A stretch of 53,373 nucleotides of DNA from an uncultured Gammaproteobacteria bacterium (lineage in GTDB: Bacteria > Pseudomonadota > Gammaproteobacteria > GCA-001735895), in NCBI GenBank assembly GCA_937894085.1, contig CALCSG010000397.1, positions 1 to 53,373 on the forward strand, read 5' to 3'. The notes under the pieces are model-generated. The model had not been told where the DNA came from. It did no database searches and was given only the letters and a program-made list of their open reading frames with translations. Positions 33,477-40,945 of the stretch are shown here, piece after piece (the stretch's first letter is position 1; every line of letters begins with the position of its first letter). The translations under genes and the position numbers were made by a program.

Positions 33477-35252
33477 ATGAAAAACAGAAATACTGTTTTC
33501 AATGCATTGCCGATTGTGGCAGCACATTACGGTGATAAGTTTGGCGTTAAGGTCGTAGTTGGTGGATCTGATGCAAGAACGAATGGGGACGTTATCCTGC
33601 TACCAAATATAGCGGAGAACTATCCACAAAAGAAAGTGATTTGGGGCTATTTGGCTCATGAAGCTGGGCATGTACGAATGTCAGATTTTGAGCTACTACC
33701 TGAGGTTATTAAATCTGGTATTCCTTTTCGGAAATCTATTTTAAATGCAATTGAAGATTACCGTATCGAAAGAGGGATGATTGAGCTTTATCCAGGCGTT
33801 ACTCATGACCTTAACCAAATGGTTGTTTATCTTAAAGACTGCGGATTGTTTCAGGCAGCCAATAAGGACAGCCATCCATCACAAATACTTCAATCCAAAA
33901 TCCTATATTGGTTGCGATCTAAATTGCTTAATCAACCAGTGGATGATCTTGAACAATCAGCTGAGATGGCGATGAGTGAAGTTTTTAATGAGGGAGTTAA
34001 TACTCGCTTGGCGGTACTACTCAGAAAAGCCTCGACGCTTGAAACAACCCGAGATTGTCTGAATCTGACGGACAGCATTCTTAAAATGCTGGAAGAGGAA
34101 GAAGGGAAGGAGAGGGAGCAAAATCATAATGACTCAGAAAATTCGTCAGGAGATGATGTAGACCCATCCAACGATTCAGCTCAGAATCAATCTTCAAGTG
34201 ATTCAACGGATCCGTCCAACGATGATTCAGAGCGTGAAAATAGTTCTGCAGACTCTGATGACAATTCAGACGGAACATCCTCAAAGGGTGATGATTCCGA
34301 TCAATCAGAAGCTGAAAGTAATAGTTCTGACGGTACATTACCTCCTGATACATCTAAAGGTGATGGAATTGGCTCAGATCAGGCAATTCGACAGGCTCTG
34401 GAGGCCTCGGATGATGATTTACCTCAAGATGCTATCGAGGCATTAAAAGAGGAGTTTTTAAACGAAGCTGATCTGCATGGTGATGGTGATTACTGCACGA
34501 TACCGACAGCACCTGATTTACCAGGTAATGAAAGTGCGGGCGCGTCCATGTTGCAACAAGTGGGTTCAACGACATCCAAACTAAGAGCACAACTAATGGG
34601 TTTGGTTCAGTCGTCGAAACAGAATCGGGATCGATCAGGCTACACCGGGCGAAGACTGAATTCTAGCCAGTTGCACCGGGTTCTGAAGGGAGATACAAAA
34701 ATTTTCAGAAAACGGGATCATCGGATACAACCTAATACAGCCGTGCATATATTGACGGATTTATCAGGATCAATGGATGGTTACGAAGAAGTGGTTGCAA
34801 GAGAATCCTCAATGGCAATTGCGATGGCACTGGAAAGTATTCCCGGTGTTAATCCCGCAGTTACTTATTTTGGCGGTTATTCTGATGACCCGGTTCGTGC
34901 AGTTGTACGACATGGGCAATCCGTGTATCAGCAGGCAAAGAAGTTTCCGCATGGAACATGGGGATGCACGCCGCTTGCTGAAGCTATTTGGTATGCCGCT
35001 TTTGAGCTATCCAAGACCCTGGAGGAGCGCCATTTATTGATGGTGGTTACGGATGGGCAACCGGATGATAGCCTGGCCACCGAAAAAGTCTTAAAACTGT
35101 GTGAGAACGCAGGCATTGAGACGATTGGTATAGGCATTGGGCATGAGGTTGAAGACTATTTTGATCGATCTGTTGTGATTCATTCAGTGGATGAATTAAG
35201 GCAGACATTATTTCGTTTAATGCGGGATAAATTAATCGTTCAAGCCGCTTAA
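33477..35252 (+). CDS. CobT-like VWA protein with a zinc-protease-like motif
   Basis: 591 aa. An N-terminal domain with LAHEAGHVRMSDFE (HEAGH at 61-65), a long acidic Ser/Asp-rich linker (about 205-320), and a C-terminal von Willebrand A domain with the MIDAS motif LTDLSGSMDG at about 427. This is the layout of CobT-type partners of CobS/MoxR ATPases. In SXT-like elements the pair accompanies the recombination genes. Here it is 24 kb from the ATPase because cargo lies between. ATG at 33477 follows ACAGGAG. Confidence 0.8.
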   Translation: MKNRNTVFNALPIVAAHYGDKFGVKVVVGGSDARTNGDVILLPNIAENYPQKKVIWGYLAHEAGHVRMSDFELLPEVIKSGIPFRKSILNAIEDYRIERGMIELYPGVTHDLNQMVVYLKDCGLFQAANKDSHPSQILQSKILYWLRSKLLNQPVDDLEQSAEMAMSEVFNEGVNTRLAVLLRKASTLETTRDCLNLTDSILKMLEEEEGKEREQNHNDSENSSGDDVDPSNDSAQNQSSSDSTDPSNDDSERENSSADSDDNSDGTSSKGDDSDQSEAESNSSDGTLPPDTSKGDGIGSDQAIRQALEASDDDLPQDAIEALKEEFLNEADLHGDGDYCTIPTAPDLPGNESAGASMLQQVGSTTSKLRAQLMGLVQSSKQNRDRSGYTGRRLNSSQLHRVLKGDTKIFRKRDHRIQPNTAVHILTDLSGSMDGYEEVVARESSMAIAMALESIPGVNPAVTYFGGYSDDPVRAVVRHGQSVYQQAKKFPHGTWGCTPLAEAIWYAAFELSKTLEERHLLMVVTDGQPDDSLATEKVLKLCENAGIETIGIGIGHEVEDYFDRSVVIHSVDELRQTLFRLMRDKLIVQAA

Positions 35253-35269
35253 AAACCTGACCATACCTG

Positions 35270-35322
35270 CCCAGACCAGGAGATATTTGTTTTGCATTCT
35301 CCTGTCTGGGGGAGGGTGCGCC
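35270..35322 (+). ncRNA. Leader of the NYN gene
   Basis: A 12-13 bp stem (CCCAGACCAGGAG 35270-35282 with CTCCTGTCTGGG 35299-35310, one bulge) is followed by GGGTGCGCC, giving the D-E alternative, and TTTT. Confidence 0.55.
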
Positions 35323-35341
35323 TTTTAATAGGAGATCCTTT

Positions 35342-35788
35342 ATGTGGAATCTTGGCGTTTTTGTTGATGCCGATAATGTATCAGCAGAAAAAACAGAAAA
35401 AGCCATCACCATGCTCCAGCAGCACGGTGATATCAAGTTTATAAAAGCTTATGGCAATTGGAGCAGTCGCAATGCTCTTTGGAAGAAGGTTCTTAACCAA
35501 TATGGCGTTGAAGCTAGTCATCGCTACAACATAACCCAAAGGAAAAATGCGACTGATATATCTTTGGCTGCCGATGCTACTGCGAGCCTTTACTCATTAG
35601 AGTTTGATACTCTAGCAATTGTGTCTTCAGACTCTGATTATTTACCGTTAGTACAACATGCACGATCTTGTGGTAAACGAACCATTGGTGTCGGGTTTAG
35701 ACAAACACCGGGCGCATACTCGCGTCAATGTGACTCTTTCCAGTATATCGATGAGCCTGAAATCATAGGCATGGTTGCTGCTAATTAA
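35342..35788 (+). CDS. NYN-domain (PIN-like) nuclease-type protein
   Basis: A 148-aa single-domain protein of the NYN/LabA-like DUF88 group: LGVFVDADNVSAEKT (first acidic pair), RKNATDISLAADATASLYS, IVSSDSDYLPLVQHARSCGK and IGVGFRQTP. Members are metal-dependent RNases or RNA-binding proteins. The catalytic Asp positions (D9, D11, the ATD and SSDSD motifs) are kept. It is the last clear gene of the DUF3150-CobT unit. Confidence 0.8.
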   Translation: MWNLGVFVDADNVSAEKTEKAITMLQQHGDIKFIKAYGNWSSRNALWKKVLNQYGVEASHRYNITQRKNATDISLAADATASLYSLEFDTLAIVSSDSDYLPLVQHARSCGKRTIGVGFRQTPGAYSRQCDSFQYIDEPEIIGMVAAN

Positions 35789-35827
35789 CCCTGAAGGGGT
35801 ATTACTCCTTTGTCGGGGTGATGCCTC
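35788..35827 (+). ncRNA. A-E leader before a short frame
   Basis: A ACCCTGA 35788-35794 pairs with D TCGGGGT 35813-35819 (one G-U), B AAGGGGT with C ACTCCTT, E GCCTC 35823-35827. It begins at the NYN stop codon. Confidence 0.6.
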
Positions 35828-35852
35828 TTCTATATTAATTTGAGGTTTAATC

Positions 35853-35942
35853 ATGAAACAACAATACGATTGTTTCATATTATTGATCCTCTACTGGATG
35901 TTCAACCAAAGTAGAGTGATCAAGATGAATCAATGGAGTTAA
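35853..35942 (+). CDS. Possible 29-aa leader-controlled peptide
   Basis: ATG at 35853 follows TTGAGG and a proper leader, but the frame closes after 29 codons (MKQQYDCFILLILYWMF..). Either a very small hydrophobic peptide or the start of a gene lost by mutation. Compare the frame at 16188. Confidence 0.35.
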   Translation: MKQQYDCFILLILYWMFNQSRVIKMNQWS

Positions 35943-35956
35943 GAAAATCGACAGCC

Positions 35957-36085
35957 ATGGAAATATATCGATGGTTTTGGTCGCATCTGGATATACATGA
36001 AAGCTTGTCTTTAAAACCAGGTTTCGTGGGAATGGGGCATGGTGTAATCAGTTTTTTGATCACTATTCTTGGTCTATTTGCATGA
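35957..36085 (+). CDS. Possible small 42-aa membrane protein
   Basis: MEIYRWFWSHLDIHESLSLK followed by a hydrophobic C-terminal helix (GVISFLITILGLFA). The composition fits a small membrane protein; the ribosome site is poor (GGAG 20 nt upstream). Uncertain. Confidence 0.35.
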   Translation: MEIYRWFWSHLDIHESLSLKPGFVGMGHGVISFLITILGLFA

Positions 36086-36152
36086 ATTGTGATTATAGCT
36101 TCTGGTATCCCGGTTACGGGGAATCAGGGGCATTTTGGAAGTTAGAGGAATT

Positions 36153-36590
36153 ATGAATAAAACCGTTGTGGCATTGATACTGTTTTGTGTCGCTTTTACA
36201 TTCTGGTGGTCCTGGAAGTTGGACTCATCTTTTTTTATATACCGGCATGAAGTCCCAGAGGCACTGAATATAAAAATTAACGAAACCTTTTTCCCTTACC
36301 TCAAAGGTCGTGATATTACCGGTATCCGATTCGGAAGCAAAAGTGCCCATCAAAGTGAAAAAGTCCCTATTGAAATCGTGGCAGAAGAAACAGAAGAATG
36401 GATGACTAGCAACAGTCGTACGGGACCGATAAAATTAGATATAGATCTGGATAATGAGAAAACGAAAATTTACTGGGATATACCGCAGGATACGCCGATG
36501 GAAGATGCTAATGCCTTATTAGCTCAATCTTTATGGGATGCCCTGATTCAATATGATGACATTATTAAGATAAAAAATAGTTACGAGTAA
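36153..36590 (+). CDS. Membrane-anchored 145-aa protein
   Basis: ATG at 36153 follows AGAGGAA and is preferred to 36135. An N-terminal hydrophobic anchor or signal (KTVVALILFCVAFTFWWSW) is followed by a soluble, acidic domain (IKINETFFPYLKGRDITGIR; IKLDIDLDNEKTKIYW). It is probably periplasmic-facing. It has no leader of its own. Family unknown. Confidence 0.6.
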   Translation: MNKTVVALILFCVAFTFWWSWKLDSSFFIYRHEVPEALNIKINETFFPYLKGRDITGIRFGSKSAHQSEKVPIEIVAEETEEWMTSNSRTGPIKLDIDLDNEKTKIYWDIPQDTPMEDANALLAQSLWDALIQYDDIIKIKNSYE

Positions 36591-36626
36591 CGCAGACTAA
36601 TTCGGGCCTTGAATCCCTGAATGTTA

Positions 36627-36738
36627 ATCGATAGAATCAAGCTGTTATCGTTCTATCGATACATTGATAGCTGGTCAATTCAAATAACCAGCATTTTCCC
36701 CACCTGGGTACATTCACCCAGACGGGTGTGGTGTACCC
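36627..36738 (+). ncRNA. Structured leader of the 184-aa gene
   Basis: P0 TATCG-TTCTAT-CGATA (36646-36661), which also has 10-bp long-range arms ATCGATAGAA/TTCTATCGAT; P1 GCTGGT 36670-36675 with ACCAGC 36687-36692; core B CTGGGT with C ACCCAG, A CCAC with D GTGTGG, and D GGGT with E ACCC 36735-36738. Confidence 0.7.
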
Positions 36739-36757
36739 ATAAAATATGGAGTTCACC

Positions 36758-37312
36758 ATGTCTATACAAAAAGCTTTTTCAGCCATGCAACTTGCCGCTG
36801 AAAAAAATAACCTTCCGGTTGTGTTCAAAAATGATCTTGAACAGGATTATCGTATCCTGCAGAATCACAATACGGATTTTATCTGGTTATTGCGTACAGG
36901 AGGTACTGTACTGACCCCAATCGGGGTTGGTGTGGAGCCTGTATACATCACCTACTGGAAGTATCAAAACCACGGCCAAAGAGTTATTCCTTTTCTTGTC
37001 AATAAAAGTGCGGGATATATCGAAAAGATTGCTATGGAACGAGCCGAAAAATTGATACTGCAACTACCGAGTCAACTCAATACTTTTATGTCATCCGATG
37101 CAATTGTGCAAAAGGTGCAATCTGTTTTAGAAGAAGGTAAAAAGAAGAAAATCTGGGGTACTTTTGTATCACCGGATATTGAAATCAGTGATTGGTCTGA
37201 ATGGCTTAATTTTTTCATCTTATCAGACAATGAATTGATGAAGGTTTATCTTCAGCGAGCAATGCATTTACTCAAAAACAGTAAGTCTGAGTTGCAATCT
37301 AACGCGGCTTAA
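36758..37312 (+). CDS. Unknown 184-aa protein
   Basis: ATG at 36758 follows TGGAG; 36746 lies on the ribosome site and is rejected. The product is soluble with a beta-rich first half (DYRILQNHNTDFIWLLRTGG, LTPIGVGVEPVYITYWKYQN) and a helical second half. It is first in a three-gene stretch in which each gene has its own leader (with 37392 and the primase). No family recognised. Confidence 0.65.
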   Translation: MSIQKAFSAMQLAAEKNNLPVVFKNDLEQDYRILQNHNTDFIWLLRTGGTVLTPIGVGVEPVYITYWKYQNHGQRVIPFLVNKSAGYIEKIAMERAEKLILQLPSQLNTFMSSDAIVQKVQSVLEEGKKKKIWGTFVSPDIEISDWSEWLNFFILSDNELMKVYLQRAMHLLKNSKSELQSNAA

Positions 37313-37328
37313 AAGTCGTATCACTTTT

Positions 37329-37368
37329 ACCCATCAGGGGCATTTGACCCTTGCGGGTTTAATGCCTC
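37329..37368 (+). ncRNA. A-E leader of the 271-aa gene
   Basis: A ACCC 37329-37332 with D GGGT 37355-37358, B AGGG with C CCCT, E GCCTC 37364-37368. Confidence 0.6.
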
Positions 37369-37391
37369 TGATACTACCCGGAGGTAATAAA

Positions 37392-38207
37392 ATGCTATCA
37401 AGATATTTTAAATTGAAGCTTGAAAAACTCGGCTTTAGTGAAGTTTCAGAAGTCTTGTATTCACTAAGCTACTGTCAGGGTGATGGATGTTCTTTTGAAG
37501 CCAAAATTGGTGAGAATGAAGTTATACCCATCATTAACCGAATGCATGAAGACCGGCCACACCTTGCTACTGAAAGACATAAAGACCTACTTCTGCAATA
37601 TGAGCAATCTCAGCTTGTCAGGCAATATCCAGTTTATTTCAGCATTACTCAAAGAGACAGTCATTATGTTCATGACAATACAATGAGTATTGACTGGGAG
37701 CACAAAGAAGATTTTGAAGAAACTTTAGAGTATCTCTTAGATCCGACTGAATCTTTATCTGAACATATTCTTGAGTATGCTAAGCAATGTGCTCGAAAGC
37801 TTGAGCCTGATGGATACGGACTTATCGATGCGTTTCGCTGTGAGCCTGAAACCGTATGGCAATACAAAACTCGTGAATTTTTGATTCAACTCAGAAAAGA
37901 GTCTGAAGATATAGAATACTTTGATCATGATTTTTATCTTGATGATGAAGAGTATTACAGTATTTGTCAGGAATATATCCAGGGCAGGCAGCAGATGGCA
38001 ACTTTAATAGCCGAAGTGTTTGTACTGAATGAAATCGACATGGATTCTATCGATGAGTATGAACCGGTAGAGCAGTCATTATTAAGTGGGGTCAGTTTCA
38101 AGTCTGGTGATCCTACATTTGGTGGTGTTAAATCGGAATTAATCGGCGAGGTGATACAGTCACTTCGGTCGTTACTAGAACAGCTACCCCAACAACAGCA
38201 AGCGTAA
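37392..38207 (+). CDS. Unknown acidic 271-aa protein
   Basis: ATG at 37392 follows CGGAGG at ideal distance. The product is acidic throughout. The start has YSLSYCQGDGCSFEAKIGEN, a pattern I associate loosely with plasmid and phage accessory proteins of unknown role; the middle has DDEEYYSICQEYIQGRQQ and the end is Gln-rich (LPQQQQA). No catalytic motif is visible. Confidence 0.65.
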   Translation: MLSRYFKLKLEKLGFSEVSEVLYSLSYCQGDGCSFEAKIGENEVIPIINRMHEDRPHLATERHKDLLLQYEQSQLVRQYPVYFSITQRDSHYVHDNTMSIDWEHKEDFEETLEYLLDPTESLSEHILEYAKQCARKLEPDGYGLIDAFRCEPETVWQYKTREFLIQLRKESEDIEYFDHDFYLDDEEYYSICQEYIQGRQQMATLIAEVFVLNEIDMDSIDEYEPVEQSLLSGVSFKSGDPTFGGVKSELIGEVIQSLRSLLEQLPQQQQA

Positions 38208-38213
38208 AGATTT

Positions 38214-38335
38214 CGTCATAAGACGGATATTGATAGCTGGTCAATTAAAAAATTAGCAACAGTCGTCGTGTTGTAGCGTTTGTTACAGCATGACAATAAA
38301 CCCATTAAGGGAAGATCCCCTGATGGGAGCTTCCC
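38214..38335 (+). ncRNA. Structured leader of the primase gene
   Basis: P0 CGTC-ATAA-GACG 38214-38225; P1 GCTGG 38236-38240 with TTAGC 38253-38257, kept by two G-U pairs; core A CCCATTA 38301-38307 with D TGATGGG 38321-38327, B AGGGA with C TCCCC, E TTCCC 38331-38335 pairing with GGGA. An extra weak stem lies between P1 and the core, as in ssb. Confidence 0.7.
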
Positions 38336-38355
38336 TTTTAACTTAGGAGTAAATA

Positions 38356-39561
38356 ATGACAGCAGTACAAAAAAAAGCTTATTACGATGCTTCCAAGGTC
38401 AGAAGGGAGGCCAGGGGGCGTTGGCTTGAGATTCTGGTCTATATGGTTGGTGACAGGCTTCAGCCTGCTCTGAGTAAGCGACCTGGTAAGCATGTGACCT
38501 GTCCAGTTCATGGGACATCCAATAAAAATGGAATCGGTGACGGTTTCCGCTTTTTCAAAGATGTTGATGATACCGGTGGAGGACTTTGTAATACCTGTGG
38601 AACATTCCATGATGGTTTTGACCTGATTCACTGGCTGACTGGTCAGGAATTCAGGGAAACACTCAATCAAATTGCTGAATACTTGCGAGTTGAGCCGGAG
38701 ACTCCCGGTGATTCTAATCAACAGAAAGTTGTGCCAATAGCACGGCCAACTCCTGCAAGAGTTGCTGAAATTAAAGCCCTGCAAGAAAAGGTAAAAGCTG
38801 ATTTACGGGCAGACTCCCAAAAAGCCAATGACAATATTCAACGCGTATGGCGTGAATCAGTGTCGTTGATTGATGGGCTGCCAAATCCGCTATTTTGTTA
38901 TTTCAAGTACAGAGGTGTTTTATTACGTAAAGAACAGATGGTTACAGGTGATCATATAAGATACCACTCTGAACTACCTTATTACGATGAGGATGAAGAG
39001 GGTAACCTGGAAATGATTGGTAAGTACCCGGCGATCATCGCTGCTATCCGCGATTTAAACGGTGACATCATCACTTTGCATCGAACTTACCTGGAACCTT
39101 CGGGTTGCAAAGCAGAGGTTCGTTCAGCTCGAAAGATGATGGCAATACCTGCTAATAAAAAAGTTACCGGTGCGGCGATCCAGCTAGGCGGATTTCCTGC
39201 AGATGGTGTATTGGGTGTATCAGAAGGTCTTGAAACCGCCATGTCTATCATGAAGGTATATCAGATTCCTACCTGGTCACTCGTAAATACAACCTTGTTA
39301 GAAAACTTTATTCCACCAGAGGGCTTAAAAACCCTGTTAATCTGGGCAGATAAAGACAAAAAACAAGGTGGCCAGTCGGCTGCACAGGCTTTACATGAAG
39401 CTCTGCAACCAACTGGTATAGATGTCCATATATTACTTCCACAACGGCCTGTCATTGGCAAGTCTGTAGATTGGAATGATATCCTGGTCAAAGAAGGTAT
39501 TTTTGGATTTCCAGCTCACAACTACATGAGTCGAATTACCCAGGGTACCTTGAGTACGTAG
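38356..39561 (+). CDS. Plasmid-type DNA primase with zinc finger and TOPRIM domain
   Basis: 401 aa. Zinc-binding CPVHG (about 48) and CNTCG (about 78) in the N-terminal part, then a TOPRIM module with GVSEGLETAMS (about 287; catalytic Glu) and IWADKDKK (about 329; D-x-D). This is the layout of toprim primases encoded on conjugative elements, which prime the transferred strand in the recipient. No helicase domain is fused. ATG at 38356 follows TTAGGAG. It is the last gene with a leader. Confidence 0.75.
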   Translation: MTAVQKKAYYDASKVRREARGRWLEILVYMVGDRLQPALSKRPGKHVTCPVHGTSNKNGIGDGFRFFKDVDDTGGGLCNTCGTFHDGFDLIHWLTGQEFRETLNQIAEYLRVEPETPGDSNQQKVVPIARPTPARVAEIKALQEKVKADLRADSQKANDNIQRVWRESVSLIDGLPNPLFCYFKYRGVLLRKEQMVTGDHIRYHSELPYYDEDEEGNLEMIGKYPAIIAAIRDLNGDIITLHRTYLEPSGCKAEVRSARKMMAIPANKKVTGAAIQLGGFPADGVLGVSEGLETAMSIMKVYQIPTWSLVNTTLLENFIPPEGLKTLLIWADKDKKQGGQSAAQALHEALQPTGIDVHILLPQRPVIGKSVDWNDILVKEGIFGFPAHNYMSRITQGTLST

Positions 39562-39569
39562 GTAACTAA

Positions 39570-39713
39570 GCTTCGATAGGTGTTGTTGATTCAAAAATAA
39601 AAACAGTCATACTATTTCTTTTGACAGCATTACTCCTGATGTTTGGGGTAGTCCATGCTGGGAATAAAGGGGCTCAAAATCTAAAAGTCATTAACTTGAT
39701 AACTCGTATATAA
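39570..39713 (+). pseudogene. Start-less remnant encoding a signal-peptide-like segment
   Basis: The frame KTVILFLLTALLLMFGVVHA followed by GNKGAQNLKVINLITRI ends at 39713 and looks like a secreted or membrane peptide, but no ATG, GTG or TTG precedes the signal-like part in frame. Either a start was lost or it uses an unusual codon. The terminator overlaps its stop. Confidence 0.3.
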
Positions 39714-39738
39714 AGACCAGCTTTAGCTGGTCTTTTAT
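39711..39738 (+). terminator. Rho-independent terminator after the primase unit
   Basis: AAAGACCAGC-TTTA-GCTGGTCTTT stem followed by TATTTT. Confidence 0.85.
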
Positions 39739-39750
39739 TTTCGAAGGCCG

Positions 39751-39774
39751 CTCGATAAAAAGTACCGAAAAGGG
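39751..39774 (+). repeat. Second copy of the CGATAxAAAGyACCGAAAAG motif
   Basis: Matches 8099-8122 with two differences over the first twenty bases; 96 bp upstream of the nuclease start. Confidence 0.4.
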
Positions 39775-39846
39775 TATTCAGAAAAAATATAAAACGGAAA
39801 TTAGTCATTAAAATAGTGCATATCAATAAAACACATAAACTGTTTA

Positions 39847-40851
39847 ATGAATCTATTCTCATTTAAGACATCTATAGCTCAGTTCGCAGTATCAATATCT
39901 CTTATATTATTGATATTTATTTTGCTTAACACAGCTCAAGCCAGAGTAGGGAAAAATGAGTGCCCGGAAAACAGGTATTTATTACCCAACCTACAGGATT
40001 ATGATCACTTGAAATATGCGCCTGCAGAGCGTGAGCGTTTATACAATGGAGGCACCTTTATCTCATCTGTTGATAGTATTGACGATGATAATGGGGATGG
40101 TAAAGAAGAATACCTAGTGCAACCAAACTGGGTGGCTTACCACTTAAAATCCTTCAATTCAAACAGAGGTAGTAATTATGCGCCTTCATACCGTCGTCCT
40201 AAAAATTGGTATCGTCTAAAGTTGTTCAACGAAGAAAGAGAGCACTATAAGACGAACCAAAATGTAGGAAATTCATATCTGGGTATGGGTCATGTATGGA
40301 ACCGTGGACATCTTTCACAAAGAGCAGACTCAAACCGAATTACTCCTGAATTTGGGTGTAATACCCATGTATTTTCTAATGCGGTTCCCCAGTCGCCAAA
40401 GTTTAATCGTGGAATTTGGCAGGGCATGGAAAATTATGTTTCTTCATTATCAAATGAACGTGGTGAGTTATGGGTTGTCACCGGACCTGTTTATGAGAAA
40501 GAGAAGGTTATTCAATTTATTGGTGAAAGAGAAAAAAAAGAAATCCCGGTGGCGGTGCCAGATAAATTATTCAAAGTTATTTTCATGGAATCGGAGCGTG
40601 GCGTTGAGGTTATCTCGCTCATTTATCCCAACAAGTTCGACAAGCTGCCCACGTATTATAAGGAGGGGAATTGTCAGCAAGATAAACAGTATGATCACAC
40701 TCCGTATATTGTCTCGCTAAAAGACGTTGAAGATGCCACAGGCCTGACATTCTTCTCCGGTATTGAAATGGATCTCAGTGAATTTAAAAAAATCAAGGCC
40801 ACTATCTTACCAACTGTGGGTGATGAACACAGAGTCGGTTATTGCCTGTGA
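39847..40851 (+). CDS. Secreted DNA/RNA non-specific endonuclease (NUC1-like)
   Basis: 334 aa with a signal peptide (hydrophobic 12-28, probable cleavage near AQA). The catalytic region reads MGHVWNRGHLSQRAD (N152-R153-G154-H155), then FSNAVPQSPKFNRGIWQGME with the metal-binding Asn. The usual motif is DRGH; the first Asp is Asn here. Most of the site, including the general-base His, is kept, so activity is likely. Periplasmic nucleases of this family occur on several conjugative elements; the role is debated. It has no structured leader, unlike the backbone genes before it. Confidence 0.8.
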   Translation: MNLFSFKTSIAQFAVSISLILLIFILLNTAQARVGKNECPENRYLLPNLQDYDHLKYAPAERERLYNGGTFISSVDSIDDDNGDGKEEYLVQPNWVAYHLKSFNSNRGSNYAPSYRRPKNWYRLKLFNEEREHYKTNQNVGNSYLGMGHVWNRGHLSQRADSNRITPEFGCNTHVFSNAVPQSPKFNRGIWQGMENYVSSLSNERGELWVVTGPVYEKEKVIQFIGEREKKEIPVAVPDKLFKVIFMESERGVEVISLIYPNKFDKLPTYYKEGNCQQDKQYDHTPYIVSLKDVEDATGLTFFSGIEMDLSEFKKIKATILPTVGDEHRVGYCL

Positions 40852-40945
40852 ACTACTCTTTCTAAATAATTATAGAGTGAGCTTCTTGCGACTCATGCCG
40901 AAAATTCTTTCAGAAAATAAGCTGTTTATCTGTATCAATCTAACC

